DNA from: Panaeolus papilionaceus
Lineage: Eukaryota; Basidiomycota; Agaricomycetes; Agaricales
Reading direction: 5' to 3'
DNA length: 64,000 nt
NCBI GenBank assembly: GCA_015501605.1
Contig: JADNRZ010000025.1
Coordinates: 248,001-312,000 of the forward strand
Of this stretch, positions 21,122 to 31,180 are shown in pieces. The stretch's first letter is position 1. Every line of letters begins with the position of its first letter. The notes under the pieces were generated by a model. It was not told the origin of the DNA. It made no database searches and was given only the letters and a program-made list of their open reading frames with translations. A program made the translations under genes and the position numbers.

Positions 21122-22936
21122 ATGCCTCCCAAAACCTTAACCGAAGCGGAGAAACAGAGAGCGGAAGATGCTCACCTCACACCTGACATCAAACCCATAG
21201 TAGAAAACAGGAAGGACGCCCTGAAAATATTAAAAGACTTCAAATTCATCAGGTACGCAGATGATATTAAAGATCTCAGATCCCTAGCGTTGTCTTTCTA
21301 CAGATTCGTGGAAATGCCCAGCGGCCAGAAAAAGATCAATTCATCACACCCCGACAGAAAGTTCCTAGAAGCAATAGCCAGGATCATCCTTGGCTTTGTC
21401 GCACAGGATCAAAACGAACTGACCAAGTACCACATAGCCGATTCCCTAGAAAACCTAGTAGACGAGATCAAGAAAACCGTCCACGAAGAATGTGACAAGG
21501 TAATAAAAGTTACAACAGATACTAACACTAGGATGTCAGATATGGCCACCATCACTAAGGAGGTCACGTCAGCAATCCAAACCACCTCCGAAACAGCCCA
21601 ACTCGCCTACAGCATAATGGCAGCGCGCCCTGCAGCAGGAGCAGATCCGCACACCGCCACAACCCATGCATCTCTCCCACAGAGACCAACCACCCTCGAC
21701 AAAAAGGCCAAACAACACCGACAAATCATGCTCCAACTCAACGAAAGCAACGAACTGCTCAGCGCAGACATCAACGATGGCGAAGTCAGGACCAGGATCC
21801 AAGCTGCGATAAACAGCATGGAGGGCTCTAAAGGTGTATCCCTGCTATCAGCTTCACGAAAGTCAATGAAGAAGGACACTGTCCTACTCCTCTTCAGAAC
21901 AACTGCCTCAGTCGACTGGGTCCGCGAGAACGGCAGAATCCTGGACCTGGCGGCCCGCCTAGGTGCTACGATCAAGGACAGAGCATACCAAGTCATGGTA
22001 AAGTATATCCCGATCTCGTATGACGATAACATCGCAGCAGGTACAGCACCTAGGGAAATCGAGTCAGCCAACGGAATCGACGACGGCGTGATCAAAGACA
22101 CACGATGGATCAAACCAATAGAAAGGAGACATGAGGCTCAGGCCTACGCCCACGCTATGGTATCCTTCACCAACCCCAAGGACGCCAACTACGCCATAAG
22201 AGACGGGCTAGTAGTACACGACACGCCATGCTCCCCAGAACGCTGCTCAAAAGACGCACTCAGGTGCCTCAACTGCCAACAATTCGACCACATTGCGGCC
22301 AACTGCCCCAACAAAACGATATGCGGGACATGCGGAGACTCTCACAGGACCAAAGGGTGCACCATGACGAGCACCCCATGGTGCGTATCCTGCGACAACA
22401 AAAGCCACAGCAGCTGGAGCAGAAAGTGCCCCATCTTCATCAAGAAATGCGAGGAGATACAGAAGAAGTTCCCAGAGAACAATCTGAAGTACTTCCCGAC
22501 AGAAGAACCGTGGACGTGGGAGGTCAAATCGGCTGACACTAACTACTCGCACTTCAGACAGGGCCCCCGAAGACAAGAAGTACCACTCCAACGCATAAAC
22601 TATGTCGACGCTGACAAGCAACAGAGGAAAAGAAAGAGAGACGACGTAACACCAGGAGCCACGCCTCAGAGACCGATACCAGATCCCCCGCACCCTCAAA
22701 TGCATCACCCACTCCCAGCAGCCTTCGTAACAGCCCCCAATAACCTCCCCATCCCGGGGGTCCAAACCCCGGGCTCACGTCAGAGACTACAATCGCTCAA
22801 CCCACTGGCCCCCCTCCATCCATGCGTGCGACAAGCACAATCCCAAGCCAGCCCAACCCAATGGATGTTGAGCCCAGCCAACAGGAGCAGGAAATCGCGA
22901 ACGGTAACGTCAACACCACACCACAAGCATGATTAA
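21122..22936 (+). CDS. LINE ORF1, RNA-binding protein with three zinc knuckles
   Basis: A 604-residue protein expected to bind the element RNA and form the ribonucleoprotein particle. Three consecutive knuckles lie at about residues 379-440: CLNCQQFDHIAANC, CGTCGDSHRTKGC and CVSCDNKSHSSWSRKC. The N-terminal half is helical and charged, with a likely coiled coil near 90-160, and the C-terminal 120 residues are basic and Pro-rich (RKRKRDD). The ATG at 21122 follows a 157-base leader. Its stop overlaps the ORF2 start by 8 bases, pointing to reinitiation for ORF2. Confidence 0.9.
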   Translation: MPPKTLTEAEKQRAEDAHLTPDIKPIVENRKDALKILKDFKFIRYADDIKDLRSLALSFYRFVEMPSGQKKINSSHPDRKFLEAIARIILGFVAQDQNELTKYHIADSLENLVDEIKKTVHEECDKVIKVTTDTNTRMSDMATITKEVTSAIQTTSETAQLAYSIMAARPAAGADPHTATTHASLPQRPTTLDKKAKQHRQIMLQLNESNELLSADINDGEVRTRIQAAINSMEGSKGVSLLSASRKSMKKDTVLLLFRTTASVDWVRENGRILDLAARLGATIKDRAYQVMVKYIPISYDDNIAAGTAPREIESANGIDDGVIKDTRWIKPIERRHEAQAYAHAMVSFTNPKDANYAIRDGLVVHDTPCSPERCSKDALRCLNCQQFDHIAANCPNKTICGTCGDSHRTKGCTMTSTPWCVSCDNKSHSSWSRKCPIFIKKCEEIQKKFPENNLKYFPTEEPWTWEVKSADTNYSHFRQGPRRQEVPLQRINYVDADKQQRKRKRDDVTPGATPQRPIPDPPHPQMHHPLPAAFVTAPNNLPIPGVQTPGSRQRLQSLNPLAPLHPCVRQAQSQASPTQWMLSPANRSRKSRTVTSTPHHKHD

Positions 22937-25900
22937 CGACGACCACACCCCCTTTACCACTCATACTGACAAACTCCGTATTCTGCAGATAAATTTAAAC
23001 AAGTCGAGGGAGGCGCAACTCGACCTGATCAACGACAACAGCTTATACGACAACTGGGACGTGGTATTAATTCAAGAACCGAGCATCACCTTCTACAACA
23101 ATATCACTACCCCCAGGGGTTTCAGGCAGGTATACCCCAACGAGCCGGCGAGATCCAACAACGTCGTCAGATCGGGAATATGGGTCAACGAGAAGATAAG
23201 CACAAACTCGTGGAGAGCACTAAACATCGAAACCTCAGCCGATATAACAGCGATCCAATTCTCCTACCCCTCCAACACCCTCACCATCTTCAGCATATAC
23301 AATGACGGCATGCACGACCGCACATTAAGCGCTCTGAACCAGTACCTGGATGGCAATAGGCAGCAGATATACGGCAACGGGGGACATGTTATATGGGGAG
23401 GTGACTTCAACAGACACCACCCGCTCTGGGACAACGACGATGACGACAGACTCTTCACGAAGTCAGCACTTGAGGAAGCGCAGAAGCTTATCCAGCTAGC
23501 AGCAGAATGGAACATGGACCAAGCACTTCCAAAAGGCATCCGCACTCTGGAGCACTCCAGGACTAAGAACCACTCTCGACCAGACAATGTATTCTGCACT
23601 GACCACACCTCCAACAGGATCATCAAATGCGACGTCCTCCCGGAATTACGCCCTGTCAAGACGGACCACTACCCAATCGGAATCCTGCTAGACATCTCCA
23701 AAAACGAAGCTCCACAACAACCCATGAGGAATTTCCGCATGACGGACTGGCAGAAGTTCAACGCCTCACTAATCATCCTCCTAGCAACAGAGTCAGCCAA
23801 CGACGACATCCACCATGAAGCCGAACTCGACAGAGCGATCGAAAGAATAGCTGAAGCAATCCAGCACGCAACGGAGGAAAATGTCCCCCTAAGTAAACTG
23901 ACCAAGTTTACAAGGAGGTGGTGGAACAAAGACCTCGACACCCTGCGCAAGGAGAAGCAAAAGCTCAGTTGGAAGCATCACAAGCTTTCGGACCAACCAG
24001 ATCACCCTGTCCACGCCGAATTCCGTGAAGTCAGAAGCAGATACGCCGAAGCAATACTCGCAGCCAAAGAGGATCACTGGAGACAGTTCTTAGAAGATGC
24101 AACAGAGAGGGAGATGTGGACAGCTAACGGATACCTCAAAAACCCAGTAGGTGATGGCGGCAAGCCAAGGATGCCGTCGCTAAAAGCCCAGAGGAACGGG
24201 GCCCTCACGACAATAGACACTAATGCCGACAAGGCAGAAGTCCTAGCGAGATCCTTCTTCCCACCCCGACCAGCAAGAGAACAAGCGGACGCCCACACGA
24301 CGCTCGAAGCAGAACACCCATGCTGCTACCCTCAACCTCTCCCAGCAACACTCCCGATCACGATAGACAAAGTCAAGGCTCACATAGCAAGACTGTCGCC
24401 TTTCAAAGCCCCAGGGCTCAACGGTATCCCAAATATCGTATTCCAGAAGTGTACTGACATCCTTGCCCCTCACCTAGCTCGCATTTTCAACGCCACCCTC
24501 AGACTCGGCCACTACCACAAAAGCTGGAAGCAATCTATAACGTGTGTTCTACGCAAGCCAGGGAAACCCTCCTACGAACTTCCAAAAGCATATCGCCCGA
24601 TAGCCCTCCTCTCAACAACAAGCAAGATACTCTCATCCATTGTAGCAGAGGACATCATGAACATCATAGAAGAGAACGGCCTACTACCCTCCAATCACTT
24701 TGGAGGGAGACCTGGAAGGACAACCTCGGATGCGCTACACTACCTAGTCCACAAAATCAAGTCAGCCTGGAGAGATAACAAGGTTGTATCAGTATTATTC
24801 CTTGATGTCGAGGGAGCTTTCCCAAACGCCGTCACTGAAAAAGTACTACACAACATGAGAAAAAGGAGGATCCCAAGAGAATATGTCAACCTTATGGCAA
24901 GGATACTCGAAAACCGTCAAACAAGGCTCAAGTTCGACGATTTCCTATCCGACCCCATCTCCATCGACAACGGCATCGGCCAGGGATGCCCCCTCTCGAT
25001 GATTATCTACATAATCTACAATGCGGACCTCCTCGAAATCCCTAATGGCGAGGACGAGGATGCCATAGGCTACGTGGACGATGCAATCCTTATCGCGATA
25101 GCTAAAGATTTCATAGGCACGACCACAAAGCTACAAGACATGATGGAACGAAGGGAGGGAGGAAACACATGGTCCAGGACTCACAATTCAAGATTCGAGA
25201 TGAGTAAAGTCGCGGTAATGCACTTTTCACGCAAGATGGAAGTCGACGAACAGAAAAAGAGGACCGGACGATCACTCAGAGAGACCGCACCCCCTCTTAT
25301 CCTGCAAGGCACCGAAATCGAAGTCGTAGAGAAGTACAAATACCTCGGAATACTAACTGACCCAGAGCTTAAGTGGAAGCACCAGACCTCCAGAGCAATT
25401 GAACAAGCCGCTAAGTGGATCCTCCTATTCAAACGACTGACCAACACGAGGAATGGACTAAACGGTAAACTAATGAGACATTTATACAGGGCAGTCGGAA
25501 TACCCAAGCTCACGTATGCAGTCGATGTATGGTACGAACCTCCGAACAAACCGCTTGACAAAATCAACACGTCAGGATCAATAGCCGCACTCAGAGAGAT
25601 CACAGCCACTCAGAAGAGAGCAGCGCAGGCCATCACAGGCGCCCCCAAAGGAGCAGCAGGCGACGAGATCGACGCCCATGCTAACCTTCTACCTGTAGAG
25701 ACGCTCCTCTGGTCAATCAGCAAATGTTCATTCATCCGACTATGCACACTCCCCAAAAATCATGCTCTACATGACATGATCAAAAGGGCGCACAAGGACA
25801 GATCCAAGAAACTCTTACACCTCACCCCACTAGAAAAAATGGCGAGACTACACGACATCAACCCCAGCTCAGTAGAGAAGATGTCCACGTCCCGCAGATC

Positions 25901-26954
25901 AAGTGAACACCCTCCTCTATTCACTACGCACATCGCGGACTCAAGAGAACAATCCATACGAGACGAGGAAAACGACAACGCACGAATCAAAATATATTCA
26001 GACGGTTCAGGCTTGAACGGCAAAGTAGGAGCGGCTGCGTCGCTGTACACAGGTAACTCACAAGACCCGGAAGCGACGATCCACTACCACCTCGGAAAAG
26101 CCACACACCACTCAACCTACGAAGCCGAACTAACCGGACTAATTTTAGCTGTCTGGCTCATGATCACGAAGGTCAGCTATGCGATAGGAAGACAAGAGAT
26201 AATCCTATATGTCGACAACCAAAGCGTCATCCAAGCAGTGCTGTCCAACTCCCCAGGCCCAGCGGAACACCTCAAGAAGGAATTCCACAGGATCTGTGAC
26301 AACTACATCAGACAGACAGGACACGCAAACCACGCCACCCCCCTCTTCAAAATCAAATGGATATCGGCTCACAGTGATGTAGAAAGAAACGAGAGGATTG
26401 ACGAGGACGCAAAGGAGGCTGCAGAAGGTAGAACGTCCAGGGACTTTGACCTGCCCAGGATCCTGAGGAGACCCCTCCCGGTCAGCAAATCGGCTCTGAA
26501 ACAGCAGCTAAAGATCGAGACAGTGGCGAAGAGCAATGAATTATGGGTAATGTCCCCGAGGTTTGACAAATACGCCAATCTCGAGGACGACTTTCAGTTT
26601 AAAAAATTTCACAAGACCGCTAACAAACTTGACAGATATAAACTCACCCTACTTGTCAAACTGAGAACCAACCATCTGCCCCTAAATGCATACCTGCACA
26701 GGAAGAAACTCATCCGAAGCTCTGACTGCGAGAGATGCAGGACCGGTGCAAAGGAATCCCTCAACCATTACCTCAAGGACTGTAGAGCCTACGAGCTACA
26801 GAGACTCATGCTTCACAGACAAGTAAAGGAGGCCAAAGATGATCTGGAAAAAATGCTAAGCGACGAAGACCACACCTTAGCATTACTCGACTACATTGAA
26901 AGTACAAAAAGATTCCCGAAGCACTCTCGACTGGCGAATAGACAAGATTTATAG
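22929..26954 (+). CDS. LINE ORF2: endonuclease, reverse transcriptase, RNase H
   Basis: A 1341-residue polyprotein that nicks target DNA and copies the element RNA in place. The APE-type endonuclease (about 15-250) shows ILQINLNKSR, VVLIQEPS, WGGDFNRHH and TDHYPI. Reverse transcriptase (about 480-790) shows FKAPGLNGIPN, YRPIALLSTTSKI, GGRPGRTTSDAL, FLDVEGAFP, GIGQGCPLS and the catalytic AIGYVDDAIL near residue 714. RNase H (about 1015-1160) shows IYSDGSGLNG, YEAELTGL, LYVDNQSV and SAHSDVERNERIDEDAK. A C-terminal CCHC-like motif, CERCRTGAKESLNHYLKDC, is also present. No stop or frameshift was seen. The ORF1-ORF2 junction is ATGATTAA. Confidence 0.92.
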   Translation: MINDDHTPFTTHTDKLRILQINLNKSREAQLDLINDNSLYDNWDVVLIQEPSITFYNNITTPRGFRQVYPNEPARSNNVVRSGIWVNEKISTNSWRALNIETSADITAIQFSYPSNTLTIFSIYNDGMHDRTLSALNQYLDGNRQQIYGNGGHVIWGGDFNRHHPLWDNDDDDRLFTKSALEEAQKLIQLAAEWNMDQALPKGIRTLEHSRTKNHSRPDNVFCTDHTSNRIIKCDVLPELRPVKTDHYPIGILLDISKNEAPQQPMRNFRMTDWQKFNASLIILLATESANDDIHHEAELDRAIERIAEAIQHATEENVPLSKLTKFTRRWWNKDLDTLRKEKQKLSWKHHKLSDQPDHPVHAEFREVRSRYAEAILAAKEDHWRQFLEDATEREMWTANGYLKNPVGDGGKPRMPSLKAQRNGALTTIDTNADKAEVLARSFFPPRPAREQADAHTTLEAEHPCCYPQPLPATLPITIDKVKAHIARLSPFKAPGLNGIPNIVFQKCTDILAPHLARIFNATLRLGHYHKSWKQSITCVLRKPGKPSYELPKAYRPIALLSTTSKILSSIVAEDIMNIIEENGLLPSNHFGGRPGRTTSDALHYLVHKIKSAWRDNKVVSVLFLDVEGAFPNAVTEKVLHNMRKRRIPREYVNLMARILENRQTRLKFDDFLSDPISIDNGIGQGCPLSMIIYIIYNADLLEIPNGEDEDAIGYVDDAILIAIAKDFIGTTTKLQDMMERREGGNTWSRTHNSRFEMSKVAVMHFSRKMEVDEQKKRTGRSLRETAPPLILQGTEIEVVEKYKYLGILTDPELKWKHQTSRAIEQAAKWILLFKRLTNTRNGLNGKLMRHLYRAVGIPKLTYAVDVWYEPPNKPLDKINTSGSIAALREITATQKRAAQAITGAPKGAAGDEIDAHANLLPVETLLWSISKCSFIRLCTLPKNHALHDMIKRAHKDRSKKLLHLTPLEKMARLHDINPSSVEKMSTSRRSSEHPPLFTTHIADSREQSIRDEENDNARIKIYSDGSGLNGKVGAAASLYTGNSQDPEATIHYHLGKATHHSTYEAELTGLILAVWLMITKVSYAIGRQEIILYVDNQSVIQAVLSNSPGPAEHLKKEFHRICDNYIRQTGHANHATPLFKIKWISAHSDVERNERIDEDAKEAAEGRTSRDFDLPRILRRPLPVSKSALKQQLKIETVAKSNELWVMSPRFDKYANLEDDFQFKKFHKTANKLDRYKLTLLVKLRTNHLPLNAYLHRKKLIRSSDCERCRTGAKESLNHYLKDCRAYELQRLMLHRQVKEAKDDLEKMLSDEDHTLALLDYIESTKRFPKHSRLANRQDL

Positions 26955-27348
26955 GCGAAGATACGTGAAACAAACCTACCCATCACCACTAGCATCCCCA
27001 CTGCGTCGTACACAACACAACCCCATGGGACTACGACAAGACGTCATCAAGACAGGATGCAGCCGCCCATCCTACACTCAATCCCACATAGGAAGGAGCA
27101 GCAACAAGTGACCGCGGAACCCTACCCCAAGGGAACCGCAAGGAGCCATGCCTGCCAGGAAAACGGCGTTTCTGTGTCGGGCCTTAAGGGGAGCGATCAC
27201 CAAGGGTGAACCCCGAGAGGTGCAGACTGGAGGCATTCAAAAATATTCATATGTTATTAGTATCTAGATATACACGTCAATACCAATGTCCTACATAAAG
27301 TATCTTTACGGGACAATAAACCTGGATTTAAAAAAAAAAAAAAAAAAA

Positions 27349-27361
27349 GCAGAGCAGAGAA
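27349..27361 (+). repeat. LINE target-site duplication, 3' copy
   Basis: Identical to 20952-20964 and directly after the A-tract ending the LINE. Confidence 0.85.
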
Positions 27362-27544
27362 GTGAGGGGAGACCAGAGTTGAGCAACAAAAGGGGAAGGA
27401 GTGATGAATAGAATAATGAAATAAATGAAATAAAATGTCTGTGCTCCTTGTGGGTTGTGCTATTGTAAGGTACACCGGCTAGTTATCCTATTTGGTGTGT
27501 CACTGTGTAGTGGCTGATAGTCATGAAACTCTGCGTGAGTATCA

Positions 27545-27765
27545 ATTAACCGTGTTATGCCGTGGGTGACGTGCCACTGCCGTGCTGGAAACACCGAAAA
27601 CCGTGCAAAGACGTGAAGAGCCATGCATGGACGTGCAAAGCCATGAAGCGCTGTGCCCCTGCCGTGTTAAACCGTGATGAGCCGTGCACGCCGTGTCCCT
27701 ACCGTGGTGAAGACGTGAAAAGACGTGAATAGCCGTGGAAAGACGTGGAAAGACGTTCAGGCGCC
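27545..27765 (+). repeat. CCGTG array 2
   Basis: About eleven CCGTG words and eight or so variants (GACGTG, CCATG, CTGTG), again all on the plus strand and irregularly spaced. The variants are commoner than in array 1, suggesting greater age. Confidence 0.65.
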
Positions 27766-28249
27766 GTGTCGTGTGTGGTTGGGGACAGTGATCAAGTATG
27801 TTGATGCTGGGAGGCTTAGATGATGTCCTATTGATGCTCCGCAATATGCAGGATAACACTTTTATACATCTATTCACCCCACCATAAAAGATGGGACACC
27901 AAAAGTAACTGTGCACACGAACTGATCTTTAACTTTACAGCTGCCCTTAGGATTATTGCTATGTTGTGTGCACCTATTACGATGTCAGGACGCATGCAAC
28001 CCTAAAATCTTTTATTTTCGGCACTGTTTCATTCGTGTATGTCGATGATATAAGTATATAGCATTGTATTTGAATTTTATGAGAGCCTTAATATATCTAC
28101 AAACACAACTCACACAAAACATAAGGTAATCTTGGGTTCTTATTGTCTACTTAACTGCACAAAGTCTTCAGATATCTGTATGTGTATTAATACATTAAAG
28201 AAAACTTGCAATAATGCAATAGTCGCTCTGTGAGTCTGCGACACGTTAG
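27766..28249. other. No supported gene
   Basis: AT-rich spacer between CCGTG arrays 2 and 3, with no coding or structural signal that I can support. Confidence 0.5.
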
Positions 28250-28355
28250 TTGCTTACCGTGCTAAAGGGCCGTGAGCCGTGCCGAGCCGTGCCAATCCGT
28301 GAAATTTACCGTGATGCACGGTACTGGGTGCACGGCCACGCCGTGCAAAGGTTTT
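28250..28355 (+). repeat. CCGTG array 3
   Basis: About seven CCGTG words in the same orientation as arrays 1 and 2, with CACGG complements at about 28318 and 28332. Without the LINE, arrays 1 to 3 would lie within about 1.6 kb. Confidence 0.6.
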
Positions 28356-28508
28356 CCTTTGGCCCCGTCAGTCCACGGCGTTGTATCGAACATTTGAAAC
28401 GTCTAACAACCTCAGGACACCTTTCTATTGATCCTTCTTCAACACGAATTCATAAAAATAGCTGCGCGTCGCTTTGAACAACCCAAAGGCAAAGTCATAT
28501 TGCTCAAG

Positions 28509-29252
28509 ATGATAACGTCCAGCTTTTGGGCGGCTGTCCTACCATTCATCTCCCTCTTGATTATGTCCATTGACACGACTGCCAATTCTCTTACCTCAGA
28601 GCACCAACATGCCAAGAGGGCACACCCCTTATCAGTAGCTCGTATTTCCACTACATTCTCTCTGGGTCAATCAGCGTATGTTGCTCTCCTTAGTCTCGTT
28701 TTCGTTTTATAATCTAAAATCTTTATTTCATCCCTTCCTCAGGTTCAAAACCTCGCCTACACCAATGTGGTGACGGTGCTATGGGCAGCAGGCCACTCTT
28801 GGTCTGGTTTTCAATCGATCTCAGCGTCATATGTTTCGTCGGGAGTGAATAACATGATGATAGAAACTTGGTCGTTTTCTGGTTCTGCTACTGGTGCTAC
28901 TCAGTTCAACATACGATACAACACCACCGGCCAAACCTACTATGGCCCTGGAAATAAAGTCAACAACTGGCAGATCGTCGCTTCGAATCCCTCTCCTACC
29001 ACTTCCTCCTGTCCGCCTACTATCAGTGTATGGGGATACAGGTACTGGTTTACTGCATCCTATGAATCGTATTTACAAGGTGAACAACTATTCAGGTTCC
29101 GTCAGACCGTCCCTATAGCATTTGCGCCATTTTCATCTAAGCTAACTTCATTCACAAACAGCATGTTGGCGGTGGACACGTGCGGGCAGTCACGGTGGCT
29201 ACAATGTGATCATGGTTGTATTGCGCAGAGAGACGGCGTATACATCTGCTGA
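28509..29252 (+). CDS. CBM21-like starch-binding domain fragment, probably secreted
   Basis: A first exon from ATG 28509 begins MITSSFWAAVLPFISLLIMS, a plausible signal peptide, and could end at GTATGT 28676. The exon from 28743 reads VQNLAYTNVVTVLWAAGHSW and later ATQFNIRYNTTGQTYYGPGN and KVNNWQI, which fit the CBM21 pattern (an N-L-A-F-like strand, then F-x-I-x-Y and an N-N-x-Y/W end). CBM21 domains bind starch or glycogen. The preferred donor does not keep frame with the second exon, and after about 29160 the frame loses domain character, so the model is incomplete or the gene is damaged. No catalytic domain is visible. The family assignment rests on a few motif positions. Confidence 0.4.
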
Positions 29253-29506
29253 TTCTAAGTACTCATGTATATGGTGCAGCCCTGCCTATCCACACTGCCA
29301 CAGCGGCATCGACGGCAATCACGAAACTCGTCACAGACAGGGCACGGCGTTTCTGCTGTTATGTCTCAGCGATGTGGCTCTTTATCCCACTCTCTACGAG
29401 CATCAATTGACCCACGCTAAATATATTGCTCTTCTGACATACCTTGATAACCAGTGCCCTTTGTTGCGGCAAGCCAATGGAAGGTTGCGAGTGATAGGAC
29501 TAAGAC

Positions 29507-30465
29507 ATGGTACCTTACTTTGAGACAGTCAAGGTATCATCTCTTCCTTCATTGCTTTTTTTTATTTCTCATCGAAAGTTTATAATGCGGCTTCTCCTCT
29601 CATAGTCTTTTGCAGATGTCCCGTTCACCAAAGATGGAGGAACCAGTGGCGTGGACACAAAGTCGTTCTTAGACGCCGCTGATGGACTCATCTTGATCTT
29701 TGGTAAGTAATAACTGCGCTGGACCTCGTATGATCATTGCATCGTATTTCTCTCACCTTTCAACCTACACATTCCCAGATTTATTTGATGCCATCGTGTT
29801 TGGTTTTATTCAGTTAACGTTGAGGCAAAATTTGAACGTGAGTCTGCACCTTGCACTCCTACAATGTTCTCGATGCCTAACCATCATCTAACAGGCTGTT
29901 CGTATCCGTTACGAGAACAACATTGGTAGATCAAAGACATTGGAAGATCTCGCTCGCAGCGAGCGCGAGGATGGACGAAGGAAGGCCACTCCATGTTTGG
30001 TGCGAGTGTTGAGGTACGTTCTATCGATCCCCAGACCTTGTCAGCATCGCGACAATACCCGACATGTGACACACATTCCGTCAAGGGGTCTCGCTTTAAC
30101 CCAACGAGCTCTTGAAAAGATGCAACGAGACCCACATGCGCAGCCACGAGTATGCTTCCGCCAATCTTACGACGCGGTAATGCTGCCACATCACTGCCGT
30201 ATCGTTCAACATGTAGTGCATGTAAGCCTTACCCAAATTACCTTTTTATTCCTTGTCATTCGCTCTAATATTCATACCATTTGACTTATAGCTCGCCATT
30301 CTTTCCGTACCGTCTCGCTCATCGTTCTATGCATGCATCACGCAAAATGGTTGTCCGGAGAAACTCGGTGTTGAGTTGGACAAATGGTTGCTCGGCTTGA
30401 ACAAGATCGTTGTCCATATGTCTGATTGGCTCAAGAACGGCGGATACGGTTATGTTTGTGAGTGA
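29507..30465 (+). CDS. GLTP-fold protein with altered ligand site
   Basis: Six exons join in frame (29507-29533, 29606-29702, 29779-29837, 29895-30013, 30086-30221, 30292-30465) to give 203 residues, the normal length for a glycolipid transfer protein, a cytosolic all-helical carrier of glycosphingolipids. The start MVPYFETVKSFADVP and the blocks SFLDAADGLILIFDLFDAIV, LVRVLRGLALTQRAL, QSYDAVMLPHH and LSVPSRSSFYACI follow the family pattern. Aligned by eye to the family's head-group site, Asn52 and His140 are kept, but Asp48 is Thr, Lys55 is Ala and Trp96 is Arg. It may bind a different lipid or none. It could also be an early pseudogene, though every intron keeps frame and none of the exons has a stop. 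Confidence 0.75.
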
Positions 30466-30871
30466 ATGTCGGTTGAAATGCATTGCAAAAACACAGTATA
30501 TTCATGATCCTGCTGTATAACATCGTGCTGTGGCAATATTATGTACCATAACACCTACCAGCCTAGTGATCGCGGCACGGGTTGAAGGCAATTAGGTGGA
30601 TAGGGGGTGCTCGTGGGAATGACTGACGGAGAACGCCGAACTTCAACCCTCCATTTCATCACCTCATCACCTCAACTTTTCGACGACGCGCGTCAACTTG
30701 AAGTGTCTGTAACGCTGGTCAGAGCCACATGAGATGAAGAATTTCGACATAGAGAAGGCATTGGTATCAAATATGATTGTGCGCATTTACTCTGTTTAAC
30801 ACACCAAAGAGACTGGATTTATCTATTTATGTCGGCTGGATGATTGAGAACACCGTGCTTAACATCATGTC

Positions 30872-31180
30872 GTGACTGGACAGTATATTGTTCCCCTGCT
30901 CGTCTTTTTACTCTGGGGGGTCTCTGAAATATTAGCCTGTGTGACAGGTTGGGATCCCTTGTTGGAACCCAAGGATTCGGGCATCAGGATTCAGGAGCAT
31001 ATTAAGACTGAGCTTACGAAGTTTGAAAACTCCCTTCCGAGGAAATTCGAACCATTGGGCAACCCTGATCACAAACGAGTCCTCAAGCGAGTCGAAAATT
31101 TCGTTCGATCAGCGGTTCACAATACATCAGCCATCAACTGGCTGCTCATCAATCAGAGCGGTTCAATTATCTTGATTTGA
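30872..31180 (+). CDS. Hypothetical open frame
   Basis: About 100 codons without stop, in a region of otherwise short frames. The start is hydrophobic (YIVPLLVFLLWGVSEILACV) and the rest is charged and helical (IKTELTKFENSLPRKFEPLG, RVLKRVENFVRSAV). There is no ATG at the very start, so if real it is an exon with a preceding intron. I recognise no family. Confidence 0.25.
   Translation: MTGQYIVPLLVFLLWGVSEILACVTGWDPLLEPKDSGIRIQEHIKTELTKFENSLPRKFEPLGNPDHKRVLKRVENFVRSAVHNTSAINWLLINQSGSIILI

Larger units (their letters stand above)
20965..27348 (+). mobile_element. Full-length LINE retrotransposon (Tad-like, with RNase H)
   Basis: A non-LTR element of about 6.38 kb with a short 5' leader (20965-21121), two overlapping ORFs, a 3' untranslated region and a poly(A) tail (27330-27348) preceded by AATAAA at 27315. 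A perfect 13 bp target duplication, GCAGAGCAGAGAA, flanks it at 20952-20964 and 27349-27361. ORF2 has APE-like endonuclease, reverse transcriptase and RNase H; this set together with a zinc-knuckle ORF1 fits the fungal Tad clade. Both ORFs are open and the duplication is undamaged, so the insertion is young and this copy may be competent. Confidence 0.9.

Noticed and set aside
22228..22765. Frames overlapping LINE ORF1 on both strands
   Set aside because: Shadows of the zinc-knuckle coding sequence.
20400..28355. CCGTG clusters as a CRISPR or microsatellite
   Set aside because: No uniform repeat length or spacer length, and the genome is eukaryotic.
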